Positions 26,733 through 36,854 of a stretch of DNA of 64,000 nt are shown here, in pieces. Position numbers and translations under genes: made by a program. Numbering within the stretch: the first letter of the stretch is position 1; each line of letters opens with the position of its first letter. The notes beneath the pieces are model-generated. The model saw only the letters and a list, made by a program, of their open reading frames with translations. It ran no database searches and was not told the DNA's origin. The DNA lies in assembly GCF_018596335.1 (NCBI RefSeq), contig NZ_JAHEPS010000001.1, positions 992,001-1,056,000 of the forward strand, read 5' to 3'. The stretch comes from Shewanella jiangmenensis (lineage in GTDB: Bacteria > Pseudomonadota > Gammaproteobacteria > Enterobacterales > Shewanellaceae).

Positions 26733-29240
26733 TCAGGCCTGGCCCAAGGTCTTTTTCTTGGTAAATTTGGTTGGCAAGGTGTTTGCCGGGTCGTCTGGCC
26801 ACAAGTGTCTGGGATAACGGCCGCGCATTTCCTTTTTCACGTCCTGATACGGCCCCTGCCAGAAGCTCGCCAGATCGCCGGTCAACGCCAGCGGCCGCTG
26901 GGCTGGTGACAACAGCTCCATGGTGAGCTTGAGTTTGCCATCGGCCAGCAGGGGCGTATCGGCCATGCCATAGGCCTCCTGCAAGCGCACCCTGAGCATG
27001 GCGCGGCCATCGGCTTCGTAGCGAATGGGCGCGCGGGTTCCGGTCGCCATAGGGTAATGGGTCGGCAGCGCCTCGTCCAACTTTGTTCGTGCCTGCCAGT
27101 CGAGGCTGTCACGTAAAATGCGTCCAAGGTCGAGTTTTGCAAGCTGCTCGAGGCTTTTTATCTCGCCAAGGTAAGGGCCAAGCCAGCTTTCAAGGTTCTC
27201 CAAAAGCGACTCATCATCCATGGCGGGCCAGTCACCGCCGAGCAGTGTCGCGGCAAGGGTTACCCTGAGCCGCAGCTGCTCGGCCGCCTCATCAATATTA
27301 AGACTGCCAAGGCCTTTTTGGCGCAATCTTGCTATCCAGGCGCTGGCGCGAAGCTCGGCCGGCACCTGCGCCAGCGTCTGGCGCGACAGCACCAGCTGCC
27401 CCACCTGCGTCTGCCGCTCGGCCACAAAACGGCCACGGCCTTCATCAAAACCGCTCACGTCCCGCTCTGTCTTTAAAAAAGCGAGCGGCCCGTCGAACAG
27501 CCTTACATCCAAAGGTGCGCCCAGCCATAAACGACCTGCGCTGCGCCCTTCTATCTCGCCAAAATCCGCCGCCACCAGCATGGACTCGAGCGCCATGGCA
27601 TCGCTTTCATCCACAGTAAGCCCGCTGCCGTTTGCCAGCACAAAGCCCTCTTTGCCCCGCGCCATGGCGATGCGATCGGGGTATGCCAGCGCCAGCAGTA
27701 GACCGCAGTCGTGGGGATGGGCTGCGCGGGCCACCGCAGCCAAATCGGCGCTGAGATTAAGCTTGCCAAGCCACTGCCGTGCCTGAGAAGCCGCCTCGCC
27801 GGACTGGGCCCACAGCAGATACTGACTGATGTCGGCGCCGCGCCGGGGCAAACCGCGCCCTTCCAGAATCGCCGCCAGCACACAGGCAAGCGGCGCCAGA
27901 TTGGCATCATTCAGGCTAACGCCAAGCAGTTTCGCCTTTTGCAACATATGGGCGAGGCGGGGATGACAGCCAAGGGTATGGGCGGTGCGGCCAAGGGCGG
28001 TGAGCTTGTGCTGCTCGTCCACCAGCTCCAAATCTTTTAAAAGCGCCCAGGCGAGTTTTTCATTCACCCGTGGCGGGCAGGACAGCAATTTAAGCTCAGC
28101 AAAACTGCGGGCGCCCCAAGCGGCGGCTTCCAGCGCCAGCGTCACCAGTTCGCTGCGCAGAATTTCCGGCTCATCGGCCTTCATCTGCCGCTCAAATTCA
28201 TCCTGACTCCAGAGCCGGATACAGAGCCCCGGCGCCAGTCGGCCGGCGCGGCCTGCGCGCTGAATAGCCGATGCCTGACTGATGCGTTTAAGTCCAAGCC
28301 GGGTTACGCCGCTGCGAGGGTTAAAGCTGGCCTGACGCACCAGCCCCGAATCGACCACCTGCGTCACGCCATCTATGGTCAGACTCGATTCGGCCACGTT
28401 GGTGGCGAGCACCAACTTGCGCCGCCCCTGTGCATCTTTGCCAAGCGCCAGATCCTGGGCTTTGGCATCAAGCTCGCCGTAAAGTGGACAGATGGCAAAC
28501 GCCTGCTCGCTCAAACGCTCGCGCAAAAAGCCGGCCACACGCTCGATTTCGGCCTTGCCCGGCAAAAACGCAAGCACAGTACCGGGGGCAATGTCCGGCG
28601 GTAATTCGCGCTTGCCGCTGGCAAGTTCGAGCAGCACCCGCCCCATTTGCTCGAGGTAATCCGCGCCGCCGGCAGCGGCGTACTCAACAGTGACGGGATA
28701 ACTACGCCCTTCGCTTCGAAGCATAGCCGCCTGCGGCATTAGCTCATGCAGCGGCAAACCACTTAAGGTTGCCGACATGGCCATGATTTTCAGGTCGTCC
28801 CTGAGCCCTGCCTGCACCTCAAGTGCCAGCGCCAGTCCAAGGTCGGTGGTTAAATGGCGTTCATGGATTTCATCGAAAATAATCAGGCCGACACCGCTAA
28901 GCTCGGGGTCGTCCTGGATCATGCGGGTCAGAATACCTTCGGTGACCACCTCAAGTCGGGTGTCTTTGGAAACCTTGCTGTCGCCGCGCACCCGATAGCC
29001 CACTTCGCCGCCAAGGGCCGAGCCGCGCTGGGATGCAATAAAGCGGGCGACGCTGCGGGCCGCCACACGTCTGGGCTCCAGCATCACTATCCGCCCCGAG
29101 ATTTCGGGCCAGTCGAGCAGCGCCAGTGGCAAAGCGGTGGATTTACCGGCACCGGTTGGCGCCTCAAGAATAAGCTGGTTGTGGGTGTTCAGCGCTGACT
29201 TAAGGTCATCAAACAGGTCGCAGACGGGCAGTGAATTCAA
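26733..29240 (-). CDS. hrpB: ATP-dependent helicase HrpB
   Basis: A DEAH-type helicase of 835 residues. Motif I is APTGAGKST, motif II IFDEIHERH (DEIH), motif III MSATLSG and motif VI QRAGRAGR. It has the HA2 region and the family C-terminal domain (HrpB_C, about 690-835, ending near RYPRHLWPDDP). The start is TTG at 29240, in good register with the usual HrpB N-terminus (M..LP....L..L..AL) and after GGATAAG. Its cellular role is poorly understood; a link to mRNA processing is suggested for E. coli. Often paired with mrcB, as here. Confidence 0.95.
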   Translation of the reverse strand: MNSLPVCDLFDDLKSALNTHNQLILEAPTGAGKSTALPLALLDWPEISGRIVMLEPRRVAARSVARFIASQRGSALGGEVGYRVRGDSKVSKDTRLEVVTEGILTRMIQDDPELSGVGLIIFDEIHERHLTTDLGLALALEVQAGLRDDLKIMAMSATLSGLPLHELMPQAAMLRSEGRSYPVTVEYAAAGGADYLEQMGRVLLELASGKRELPPDIAPGTVLAFLPGKAEIERVAGFLRERLSEQAFAICPLYGELDAKAQDLALGKDAQGRRKLVLATNVAESSLTIDGVTQVVDSGLVRQASFNPRSGVTRLGLKRISQASAIQRAGRAGRLAPGLCIRLWSQDEFERQMKADEPEILRSELVTLALEAAAWGARSFAELKLLSCPPRVNEKLAWALLKDLELVDEQHKLTALGRTAHTLGCHPRLAHMLQKAKLLGVSLNDANLAPLACVLAAILEGRGLPRRGADISQYLLWAQSGEAASQARQWLGKLNLSADLAAVARAAHPHDCGLLLALAYPDRIAMARGKEGFVLANGSGLTVDESDAMALESMLVAADFGEIEGRSAGRLWLGAPLDVRLFDGPLAFLKTERDVSGFDEGRGRFVAERQTQVGQLVLSRQTLAQVPAELRASAWIARLRQKGLGSLNIDEAAEQLRLRVTLAATLLGGDWPAMDDESLLENLESWLGPYLGEIKSLEQLAKLDLGRILRDSLDWQARTKLDEALPTHYPMATGTRAPIRYEADGRAMLRVRLQEAYGMADTPLLADGKLKLTMELLSPAQRPLALTGDLASFWQGPYQDVKKEMRGRYPRHLWPDDPANTLPTKFTKKKTLGQA

Positions 29241-29329
29241 GGCTTATCCGGCAGGAAACAAACAATGGCGGCTATTGTACTGGCTTACGCCCAAGCTTGC
29301 ATCAGCAAGGCGGATTTTGGAAACGCCGC

Positions 29330-31540
29330 TCAGTGACCTTCGCCAAGCTGCCAGGGCGTTCGCAGGCCCGAATCCAGGGTATCGAGCGGGGTTGGCTTGC
29401 CGATGGCATAGCCCTGAGCGTAATCCACCCCGAGGGTTTTAAGGCGTGCACCTATCGCCTGTGATTCCACAAACTCGGCAATCACCTCAAAATCCATGTC
29501 GCGGCCAAGCTGACAGATGGCGTTGACAATGGCTTGATCCGATTTGTTTTCACACAGATTAACCACGAACTGGCCGTCGATTTTGACAAAATCCACATCC
29601 AATAATTTAAGGTAGGCAAAGCTTGAAAAGCCGGAGCCGAAGTCATCCAGCGCCAGTTTGCACCCCAGCGGCCGCAGCAGCTCAATCAGGGCCTGCGCCT
29701 GATCAAGCTGGCTCACCGCGGCGGTTTCGGTGATTTCAACACAGAGCTTATCCACCAGCTCAGGCTCGGCCATCAGCCGCAGCTCAAGCCAGCTCATAAA
29801 TTCCGCATCACCGAGGGAGGTGGCCGACAGATTAACCGACACCATATCAAGCTCGCGCCAGATGTGAATATGGGCGCTGCCCCAGCGCAGCAGGTTATCC
29901 ACCACCCAGCGATCGACCCGCGAGGCGAGATTGTAGCGCTCAGCCGCCGGCAGGAAGATTGCCGGGGAAAGGGTCTGGCCGCCGGGGCGCTCAAGGCGCA
30001 GCAGAATTTCCATGTGCAGCCCGATTTCGTTGCGCTCAAGCGGCTCAATAAGCTGATAGTAAAGCTGAAATTCGTTCTGCTGCAGCGCCTCTATGATGTC
30101 CACCGACGCGGTCATCTCGCTGTAGAAGCGGTTCATTTTCGGGTCGTTCGAGGTGTAAATTTGCCAGCCATTGCGGCCCTGATCCTTGGCGACACGGCAG
30201 GCGGCATCGGCGCGGCTCATCACCGCATAGATGTCGCTGACACCGGGCTCCAGCGGTGCAACCCCCATGGAAACCGATACGCTGTGGCGCCGGTGCTCCC
30301 AGCAAAACTCGTGTTCAAACAATTGGGTACAAATGCGCTGGGCGATGATTTTGGCGGTCTCTTCGTTGCAGTGGTGCATCAAAATAGCAAACTCATCACC
30401 GCCGAGGCGGGCGACCGTATCACCCTTACGAACCAGCTGTTTGAGCCGCAGCGCCACCTCGCACAGCAGTTTGTCGCCGGCCTGATGCCCGCTGACGTTA
30501 TTGACCACCTGAAACTGATCCAAATCCAGAAACGCCACACAGATGGGGCTTTCCTGCACCTGCGCCATCTCTTTTGCCAGTAAGTCTTCAAAGTGCGAGC
30601 GATTGGGCAGCCCGGTGAGGGCATCGAAATTGGCATGGAATGACAGCTCATCGGCAAGGCGATGGCGCTCACTCACGTCTTCCACCAGCATCAGCACATT
30701 ACCGGCTGCGTCTGCCATCGGGCTGAAACTGAGCCTGAGCCACTGCTGCACCATCATGGCGCCCTTGAGCGGAATCTCACACCACGCCTGATGCAGTATG
30801 CCGTCGCGCACAATTTGCAGGGTATCAAGCAGCATGGAGCCATCTTCCGGCCTGACCAGCGCCAGCAGATCCTGACCATCGGACAAGGGCAGATTTTGCC
30901 TTGCCACCGAATTGAGCAGCTTAACCCGATTGCGCGGGTCCACCAGCCCGCAGGCGAGCGGCAGCTGATTAAAGAGCTGCTGATGTTTGCGCTCACTTTG
31001 CAGCAGCGAGCGGGTGACGCGGGCCAGCTCCTTCACCGCAGCCACCAGCAAGGACGCGTTGGTCAGCGCGTCTATCGATTCATCGTTCCACTCACGAATG
31101 CCGGCGCAGTGCATGGCACCGAGCACAATCTGACTTTCGCCAAGCCTGACCGGCGGCAACACCAGCAGACTTTTAACGCCCCGCGCCAGCAGGAATTGCC
31201 GCTCGGCGTCGGTGTCAGGTCCAAGCGCAGCGACATCGGGAAGATTGATAAGCTGTGGTCTGCGGATAAGGTGCCTGAACCAGGCCATTTGCAACAGCGG
31301 CCAGCGACGTGGATCGCCCGCGCCGCCAAATTCAGGATTCAAATAGACATTACGCAGCCGCACACCGCCCTGACTGCCCGGCTGCGACAGCATAAACACC
31401 CCGTCACAGCCAAGTTCAGTGGCAATCAGCTGCAGGGTGCGGTCGATATTTTGCTCAAGGGTTGCCAGCGGAACCTGAGTAAAGTTCGCGGCAAGTGCCC
31501 GATGCAGCGTATTCGACTTCGGCAGCGACATATACCTCAT
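29330..31540 (-). CDS. GAF/PAS/GGDEF/EAL c-di-GMP signalling protein
   Basis: A 736-residue soluble protein with a GAF-like sensor (about 25-180), a PAS-like segment (about 190-290), GGDEF (about 300-460) and EAL (about 480-725). GGDEF is intact (LGGDEF near residue 375). In the EAL domain the signature reads MEILLRL (EIL instead of EAL, Glu kept), with DDFGSGFSSF intact and AEFVES in place of AEGVET. It may hydrolyse c-di-GMP with altered efficiency. Two starts are close: 31540 and 31531, and a GATGAGG ribosome-like stretch sits beside both. It is monocistronic and opposite to thpR. Confidence 0.9.
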   Translation of the reverse strand: MRYMSLPKSNTLHRALAANFTQVPLATLEQNIDRTLQLIATELGCDGVFMLSQPGSQGGVRLRNVYLNPEFGGAGDPRRWPLLQMAWFRHLIRRPQLINLPDVAALGPDTDAERQFLLARGVKSLLVLPPVRLGESQIVLGAMHCAGIREWNDESIDALTNASLLVAAVKELARVTRSLLQSERKHQQLFNQLPLACGLVDPRNRVKLLNSVARQNLPLSDGQDLLALVRPEDGSMLLDTLQIVRDGILHQAWCEIPLKGAMMVQQWLRLSFSPMADAAGNVLMLVEDVSERHRLADELSFHANFDALTGLPNRSHFEDLLAKEMAQVQESPICVAFLDLDQFQVVNNVSGHQAGDKLLCEVALRLKQLVRKGDTVARLGGDEFAILMHHCNEETAKIIAQRICTQLFEHEFCWEHRRHSVSVSMGVAPLEPGVSDIYAVMSRADAACRVAKDQGRNGWQIYTSNDPKMNRFYSEMTASVDIIEALQQNEFQLYYQLIEPLERNEIGLHMEILLRLERPGGQTLSPAIFLPAAERYNLASRVDRWVVDNLLRWGSAHIHIWRELDMVSVNLSATSLGDAEFMSWLELRLMAEPELVDKLCVEITETAAVSQLDQAQALIELLRPLGCKLALDDFGSGFSSFAYLKLLDVDFVKIDGQFVVNLCENKSDQAIVNAICQLGRDMDFEVIAEFVESQAIGARLKTLGVDYAQGYAIGKPTPLDTLDSGLRTPWQLGEGH

Positions 31541-31618
31541 CCCTTGGTAATGGCATGACTTGCATTCAACCTAGAGTATAGGCAAGGTTTTATTAACAGA
31601 AAGAACGGGGCTGGTTTT

Positions 31619-32194
31619 ATGGCATTGGCCAAACGCTTGTTTTTGGGTTTTTCGCTGACTGAGCAGCAGTGCTTGGCCATGCGGGGCTTGCAGCAAGACT
31701 TAAAGCAGAGCTCAAACAGCTTGAATTGTGACGCCGTCGATTGTGAGGCGGTAAGTTCTGGCGGCCTCGATGTCACGCTGGGCAACCTGCATCTTACCCT
31801 CGCCTTTTTAGGACAAACAGACGCGGCAACCGAGGCGCGGCTTTGCGATGAAATCACCCACATGCCCAAACCAAGGTTTCACCAAACCCTGGATAGTTTT
31901 GTGCATTGGCCGGGCGCTGGGGTGGTTTGCCTTTGGGGTAAGGCTGAAGACAGCGCCCTTATCGAAATGTTTAAGGCAAGTCAGGCGATTGCCGCCAAAC
32001 TTGGCCTGCATCAGAGCGAGCACACATTTAACCCGCACATCACCTTAAAACGCAAAGCCAAAGTATTTGAAATGCCTGAGTGGACACCTGCACCGCTTAC
32101 ACTCACGCCTGACGCGCTGCATCTATATCACTCCCAAAGCACGGCCTTTGGGGTGCAATACCAGATTCTGCAAAGCTGGCCGCTCGGCGATTAG
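31619..32194 (+). CDS. thpR: RNA 2',3'-cyclic phosphodiesterase (LigT/ThpR)
   Basis: A 191-residue 2H phosphoesterase. The two catalytic motifs are HLTL (58-61, NLHLTLAFLG) and HITL (140-143, NPHITLKR). It hydrolyses 2',3'-cyclic phosphates on RNA ends and can ligate tRNA halves in vitro. A Ser/Cys/Asp-rich insertion near residues 30-50 precedes the first motif. It is divergent from the EAL gene and is followed by a terminator. Confidence 0.92.
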   Translation: MALAKRLFLGFSLTEQQCLAMRGLQQDLKQSSNSLNCDAVDCEAVSSGGLDVTLGNLHLTLAFLGQTDAATEARLCDEITHMPKPRFHQTLDSFVHWPGAGVVCLWGKAEDSALIEMFKASQAIAAKLGLHQSEHTFNPHITLKRKAKVFEMPEWTPAPLTLTPDALHLYHSQSTAFGVQYQILQSWPLGD

Positions 32195-32274
32195 CTTAAG
32201 CAATCATGCATTTGGGAGATGCAGAAGAGAGCGCAGTTGCCAACTTAAACAGCAAGTTTCCGCCCAATAAACAT

Positions 32275-32303
32275 AAAAAAATCCCCACCTGAGTGGGGAT
32301 TTT
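32275..32303. terminator. Bidirectional terminator between thpR and nqrF
   Basis: ATCCCCAC / GTGGGGAT stem with CTGA loop, A-tract on the left and T-tract on the right, between convergent genes. Confidence 0.9.
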
Positions 32304-32336
32304 CAAAGTATCAGCGGTTCAGATAACAGCCCTATA

Positions 32337-32387
32337 AACTAAGCAAGCAGAGCAACTAAGCAAGCAGAGCAACTAAGCGACCAGAGC
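32337..32387. repeat. 17-bp tandem repeat (three units) next to the nqrF stop
   Basis: AACTAAGCAAGCAGAGC occurs twice exactly (32337, 32354) and once with two changes (32371). It ends 12 bases from the nqrF stop codon. Confidence 0.9.
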
Positions 32388-32398
32388 AGCAGCCAGTA

Positions 32399-33616
32399 TC
32401 AGCCACCAAAGTCATCGAGCAGTATGTTATCGCGCTCAACGCCCAGACTTTCGAGCATGGCAATCACAGAGCTGTTCATGATTGGCGGGCCGCACATGTA
32501 AAACTCACAGTCTTCCGGCGCCTTGTGCTGCTTTAAGTAGTTCTCATACAGCACGTTATGGATAAAGCCGGTGTAGCCAGTCCAGTTATCTTCCGGCAAG
32601 GGCTCCGACAGGGCGATGTGCCACTGGAAGTTAGGGTTCTCGGCCGCCAGACCATCGAAGTCTTCCTGATAGAACACTTCACGCAGGGAGCGGGCGCCGT
32701 ACCAGAAGCTCATCTTGCGCGACGTTTTCACCCGCTTGAGTTGATCGAAGATATGACTTCGCATCGGCGCCATACCGGCACCACCGCCGATAAACACCAT
32801 TTCGGCGTCGGTCTCTTTGACGAAGAACTCACCGAAGGGGCCGGAAATAGTCACCTTGTCGCCGGGCTTCAAGTTAAAGATGAAGGACGACATTTGTCCC
32901 GGTGGCAGCTCAGGGCTTGGCGGCGTGGCAATACGCACGTTCAGCATGATGCGGCCCTTTTCTTCGGGATAGTTGGCCATGGAGTAGGCGCGCATTACTT
33001 CGGTATCGACCTTGGAGACCAGATTAAACAGGCCGTACTTTTCCCAGTCATCGCGGAAGATTTCCGGAATATCAAAGTCTTTGTAATGCACTTCGTGGGC
33101 GGGGGCTTCAATCTGAATGTAACCACCGGCCTTAAAATCCACCTCTTCGCCTTCTGGCACCTTAAGCAGCAGCTCTTTGATGTAAGTAGCGGTGGAGCGG
33201 TTGGAAATCACCTCACACTCCCACTTCTTCACCCCGAAGATCTCTTCATCGAGCTCAAGTTCCATATCGGATTTCACCGCAACCTGACAGGCGAGACGGC
33301 AACCCTCTTTGGCCTCTTTCTTGGTGATATGGTCAAGTTCGGTAGGCAGGATATCGCCGCCACCGGATTTCACCTTCACCCGGCACTGACCGCAGGTACC
33401 GCCGCCGCCACAGGCAGACGGCACGAAAATGTTTTTACCGGCCAGGGCACCGAGCAGCTTGCCACCGGCAGGCACGGCCACACTCTTGTCGGCATCGTCG
33501 TTGATGCGAAGCTTCACATCACCGCTTGCCACCAGCTTGCTGCGGGCAATCAAAATGACCGCCACCAGGATGCACACCACCACGGTGAACATGCCCATTC
33601 CAATCGTCATTTCCAT
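32399..33616 (-). CDS. nqrF: Na+-translocating NADH:quinone reductase subunit F
   Basis: The NADH-oxidising subunit, 405 residues. It has an N-terminal membrane helix (about 6-25), a 2Fe-2S ferredoxin domain with Cys69, Cys75, Cys78 and Cys110 ([11 protein letters not shown]...CRLACQ), then FAD and NAD domains ([28 protein letters not shown]). Start ATG 33616 has a strong GGAGGA ribosome site; the upstream extension is not used. It is the last gene of the operon. No apbE flavin transferase gene follows, although apbE often lies here in related bacteria. Confidence 0.97.
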   Translation of the reverse strand: MEMTIGMGMFTVVVCILVAVILIARSKLVASGDVKLRINDDADKSVAVPAGGKLLGALAGKNIFVPSACGGGGTCGQCRVKVKSGGGDILPTELDHITKKEAKEGCRLACQVAVKSDMELELDEEIFGVKKWECEVISNRSTATYIKELLLKVPEGEEVDFKAGGYIQIEAPAHEVHYKDFDIPEIFRDDWEKYGLFNLVSKVDTEVMRAYSMANYPEEKGRIMLNVRIATPPSPELPPGQMSSFIFNLKPGDKVTISGPFGEFFVKETDAEMVFIGGGAGMAPMRSHIFDQLKRVKTSRKMSFWYGARSLREVFYQEDFDGLAAENPNFQWHIALSEPLPEDNWTGYTGFIHNVLYENYLKQHKAPEDCEFYMCGPPIMNSSVIAMLESLGVERDNILLDDFGG

Positions 33617-33629
33617 GGATGTTCCTCCG

Positions 33630-34238
33630 TTAAAGGCTGATACCGGCAAAGGACATAAAGCCCAGCGCCATCAGCCCTGTGGTGATAAAGGTGATACCAA
33701 TACCCTGCAGCCCTTCGGGGATGGCATTGAACTTGAGCCGCTCACGAATACCGGCCAAGAGCACAATGGCCACCGCCCAGCCGGTACCGGCACCGGCGGC
33801 AAACACTGCTGACTCGGTCAGGGTGTAGTCGCGGTTGGCCATAAAAATCACCCCGGCGAAGATGGCGCAGTTTACGGTCAAAAGCGGCAGGAAGATCCCC
33901 AGCGTCTGGTACAGCACCGGCATATAGCGGTCGAGCACCATTTCAAGGATTTGCACCAGCGCCGCAATCACCCCGATAAAGGTGATGAGCTGCAGGTAGG
34001 ACAAATCCAGCTCCGGAAACCCGGCCCAGGCCAGCGCACCCGGCTTGAGCACGGCAACGTAAATCAGCTGGTTGAGTGGCACTGCCAGCACCATCACCAC
34101 CACCACAGCCACACCGAGGCCGAGGGAGGTCGACACCTTTTTGGATACCGCGAGGAAGGTACACATCCCCAGGAAGAAGGACAGCGCCATGTTGTCGATG
34201 AAAGACGCCTGAATAAACAGATTGATGTAGTGTTCCAT
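33630..34238 (-). CDS. nqrE: Na+-translocating NADH:quinone reductase subunit E
   Basis: A 202-residue integral membrane subunit with six helices, matching the NqrE/RnfA family ([44 protein letters not shown]). NqrD and NqrE share the membrane iron site, with a Cys each in the half-helices (here FLGMC and VNC). Start 34238 has GAGGTGA at proper distance; three residues upstream are dropped. Confidence 0.97.
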   Translation of the reverse strand: MEHYINLFIQASFIDNMALSFFLGMCTFLAVSKKVSTSLGLGVAVVVVMVLAVPLNQLIYVAVLKPGALAWAGFPELDLSYLQLITFIGVIAALVQILEMVLDRYMPVLYQTLGIFLPLLTVNCAIFAGVIFMANRDYTLTESAVFAAGAGTGWAVAIVLLAGIRERLKFNAIPEGLQGIGITFITTGLMALGFMSFAGISL

Positions 34239-34248
34239 ATCACTCACC

Positions 34249-34875
34249 TCAGGCCTTGGCGCGCTTGCGCTGAGCTATGTTAACCACCCAGATGATGACG
34301 CCAATCAGGAAGAAGGCGCTGGGTGGCAGCTTGAACATCTCGTTGGGCAGATACCAGCCGCCCTGCTCTATGGTCTTCAAAATGCTGTGACCAAACAGGG
34401 TGCCTGAACCCAAGAGTTCGCGCACAAAGGCGACACTGAGCAGGATAAAGCCGTAACCGGCGGCGTTACCCAGCGCATCCAGCACCGACAGGTGCGGCGG
34501 CTCCTTCATGGCGAAGGCTTCGGCGCGGCCCATCACGATACAGTTGGTGATAATCAGACTCACAAACACCGACAGCTGCTTGGATAAGTCCGGCGCCACG
34601 TCCTGCAATACCATGTCCACCACAATCACCAGCGAGGCGATAATGGTCATCTGGGCGATGATGCGCACACTGTTGGGAATAAGCGCACGGATAAGCGAGA
34701 TAAAGAAGTTGGAGCACACCAACACAAAGGTTACCGCCAGGGTCATCACCAGCGCGGTTTGCATGGAGTTACTCACCGCCAGGGCCGAACAGACCCCCAG
34801 CACCTGCATGGCCACCGGGTTATTGGCAAACACCGGCTTGAGCAGCAGATCACGATTGGATAATACAGCGCTCAT
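34249..34875 (-). CDS. nqrD: Na+-translocating NADH:quinone reductase subunit D
   Basis: A 208-residue six-helix membrane subunit (NqrD/RnfE family): [17 protein letters not shown] and [16 protein letters not shown] carry the cysteines of the NqrDE iron centre. It starts two bases after the nqrC stop and ends ten bases before nqrE; tight operon. Confidence 0.97.
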   Translation of the reverse strand: MSAVLSNRDLLLKPVFANNPVAMQVLGVCSALAVSNSMQTALVMTLAVTFVLVCSNFFISLIRALIPNSVRIIAQMTIIASLVIVVDMVLQDVAPDLSKQLSVFVSLIITNCIVMGRAEAFAMKEPPHLSVLDALGNAAGYGFILLSVAFVRELLGSGTLFGHSILKTIEQGGWYLPNEMFKLPPSAFFLIGVIIWVVNIAQRKRAKA

Positions 34876-34876
34876 G

Positions 34877-35641
34877 TTACACCCCCGCCGCTTTCAGTTT
34901 GCCAAGGAAGGTTTCAAAACCCTCGGGACCAAACCAGAACTGCACTGCCTTGGCGACACCGGCACCGGTACGGGTGGCACCGCTCACGCCATCAACGGCG
35001 CTCTTGTCACCGGCCTTGGCTTCGCCCTTCACGATCTTGAAGGCCACATCGCCCTTGGCGTTGAAGATTTGCTTGCCCTGCCACTTGGCGAGCCAGTCAT
35101 CGTGGTTGATAAAGTCGCCGATACCCGGGGTTTCACCGTGCTCGTAAAATACAGCGCCGGAGATGGTGTTAAGGTCGGCCTTAACGCCCACGTAACCGTA
35201 GATAATTGACCACAGACCCTTGCCATACACAGGCAATACCAGTGCCTGCAGCTGGCCCTGCTCGTCCAGCACCTTGAATACCCGCACCTGATTGGCGCGG
35301 GTCTTGATACGGGCGGTGTCTTTGGCAATCTTGCTGGAGGTATCGGGATTGATGGCCGCCATGCGCTCGTCAAAATCGAGGATATTGTCACGCTCAATCA
35401 TCTCGCCGCTGGCGATATCCACCATCACAGGGCGCACCCGCGCCTCGAAGGTGCCTTTGACATCGCTTACGTCCTTGATATCAGCCGCAATCAGCACGTT
35501 TTGCATCAGCTCATTGCGCTTTTTCACCAACTTGCGCTCCTTGAGCACATCGGCGGTGCCGGTGATCATAAAGGAGCACACCAGGCACAGCACGACCGTA
35601 AAGGTCATGGTGCCGAGGATACTGTCTTTGTTAAAGGCCAT
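34877..35641 (-). CDS. nqrC: Na+-translocating NADH:quinone reductase subunit C
   Basis: A 254-residue subunit with one N-terminal membrane helix (about 10-28) and a periplasmic FMN-binding domain. The covalent FMN threonine lies in the SGAT motif (220-223, DGVSGATRT). ApbE must attach the flavin; its gene is not in this window. The start overlaps the end of nqrB by 11 bases. Confidence 0.97.
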   Translation of the reverse strand: MAFNKDSILGTMTFTVVLCLVCSFMITGTADVLKERKLVKKRNELMQNVLIAADIKDVSDVKGTFEARVRPVMVDIASGEMIERDNILDFDERMAAINPDTSSKIAKDTARIKTRANQVRVFKVLDEQGQLQALVLPVYGKGLWSIIYGYVGVKADLNTISGAVFYEHGETPGIGDFINHDDWLAKWQGKQIFNAKGDVAFKIVKGEAKAGDKSAVDGVSGATRTGAGVAKAVQFWFGPEGFETFLGKLKAAGV

Positions 35642-36854
35642 GGCGCTTCAGCCTCCGTTTGATGTTGAACCGAGCCACCAGCGAATCCAGCAGCGGTGCC
35701 CACAGGTTGGCGAACAGAATCGCCAGCATGATGCCCTCGGGCTGCTTGACGTTGGCAACGCGGATAAGAATGGTCATGGCGCCCACCAGAATGCCGAACA
35801 TCAGCTTGCCGGGGCGGGTATAGGCGGTGGTCACAGGATCGGTAGCCATAAACATCATCCCCAGCGCAAAACCGCCGGTAACCAGATGCCAGGTCCAGGG
35901 CATGGCTGCCATGGCGTTTTTGCCATCGCCCAGCAGATTAAACAGCAGCGAGGTGGCAATCATGCCCAGCATCACACCCACCACAATGCGCCAGTCGGCA
36001 AGGCGGGTGAGCAGCAGCAAGGCGCCGCCAAGGAGAATTGCCAACGCCGAGGTTTCGCCTATCGCGCCCACTTCAAAACCGAGGAAGGCATTCCACCAGG
36101 CGCCATCGCTAAAGGCGTGGTACCAGGGATAGTCAGCAAACTTCATCTTGTTGGCGGCAACTTCGGCAAGCGTCGTGGCCGAGCTGTAACCGTCCACCGC
36201 CACCAGCTGCGCCGAAGTGGTCACTTCGCTTGGGTAGGCAAAATAGATAAAGGCGAGACCCGCCAGCGCCGGATTCAGGAAGTTGTAACCCATGCCACCG
36301 AACAGCTCTTTGGCAACCACCACACCAAAGCTGATGCCCATCACCACCAGCCAGAGGCTGATATTGGCGGGCAAACACAGGCTGAACAGCAAGGCGGTCA
36401 CGAAGAAGCCTTCCTGCATTTGCTGGCGTCTGGCCTTGGCAAACACCATTTCCCAGAAGATGGTGGTGATAAGGGCAGCCAGATAAATCGGCAGATAGTA
36501 GATAAGGCCATATGCCATCAGGCCGACAATGCCGGTGCTTTCACTCAGGCCGCCAAAAACGGCGTTGTACAGAGCCTGATGCCAGTTATCCAGCGGTGCA
36601 CTGCCCGCCAGAATCGCCAGCTGCGCCTGCAGGCCAGTGTTGTAGATGCCAAACAAAATCGCCGGCAGCAGACACAGGCCCACCAGGGTCATGGTGCGCT
36701 TTACTTCGATGGCATCGCGCACGTGCACCGTGTCCTGGGTGCTGGCACCATGGCCGATAAACAGCGAGCGGAAATAGTCTTTAATGGTCAACCCGGGCGC
36801 GTAGTAGGCGTCCTGAGCCGTTGGTTTGCTTTTTGATTCAGTGGGTTTGCTCAT
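35631..36854 (-). CDS. nqrB: Na+-translocating NADH:quinone reductase subunit B
   Basis: A 407-residue membrane subunit forming the main sodium channel. There are about ten helices, and a covalent FMN threonine in SATT (225-228, DGYSSATTLAEVAA). It also carries the riboflavin/ubiquinone sites in the family. Start ATG 36854 overlaps the nqrA stop (TGATG); the longer frame upstream lies inside nqrA. Confidence 0.97.
   Translation of the reverse strand: MSKPTESKSKPTAQDAYYAPGLTIKDYFRSLFIGHGASTQDTVHVRDAIEVKRTMTLVGLCLLPAILFGIYNTGLQAQLAILAGSAPLDNWHQALYNAVFGGLSESTGIVGLMAYGLIYYLPIYLAALITTIFWEMVFAKARRQQMQEGFFVTALLFSLCLPANISLWLVVMGISFGVVVAKELFGGMGYNFLNPALAGLAFIYFAYPSEVTTSAQLVAVDGYSSATTLAEVAANKMKFADYPWYHAFSDGAWWNAFLGFEVGAIGETSALAILLGGALLLLTRLADWRIVVGVMLGMIATSLLFNLLGDGKNAMAAMPWTWHLVTGGFALGMMFMATDPVTTAYTRPGKLMFGILVGAMTILIRVANVKQPEGIMLAILFANLWAPLLDSLVARFNIKRRLKRHGL

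Noticed and set aside
35292-36836. Plus-strand ORF of 514 aa across nqrB and nqrC
   Set aside because: It lies opposite two conserved subunits, is rich in His/Gln/Ala as typical of antisense frames, and has no ribosome site.
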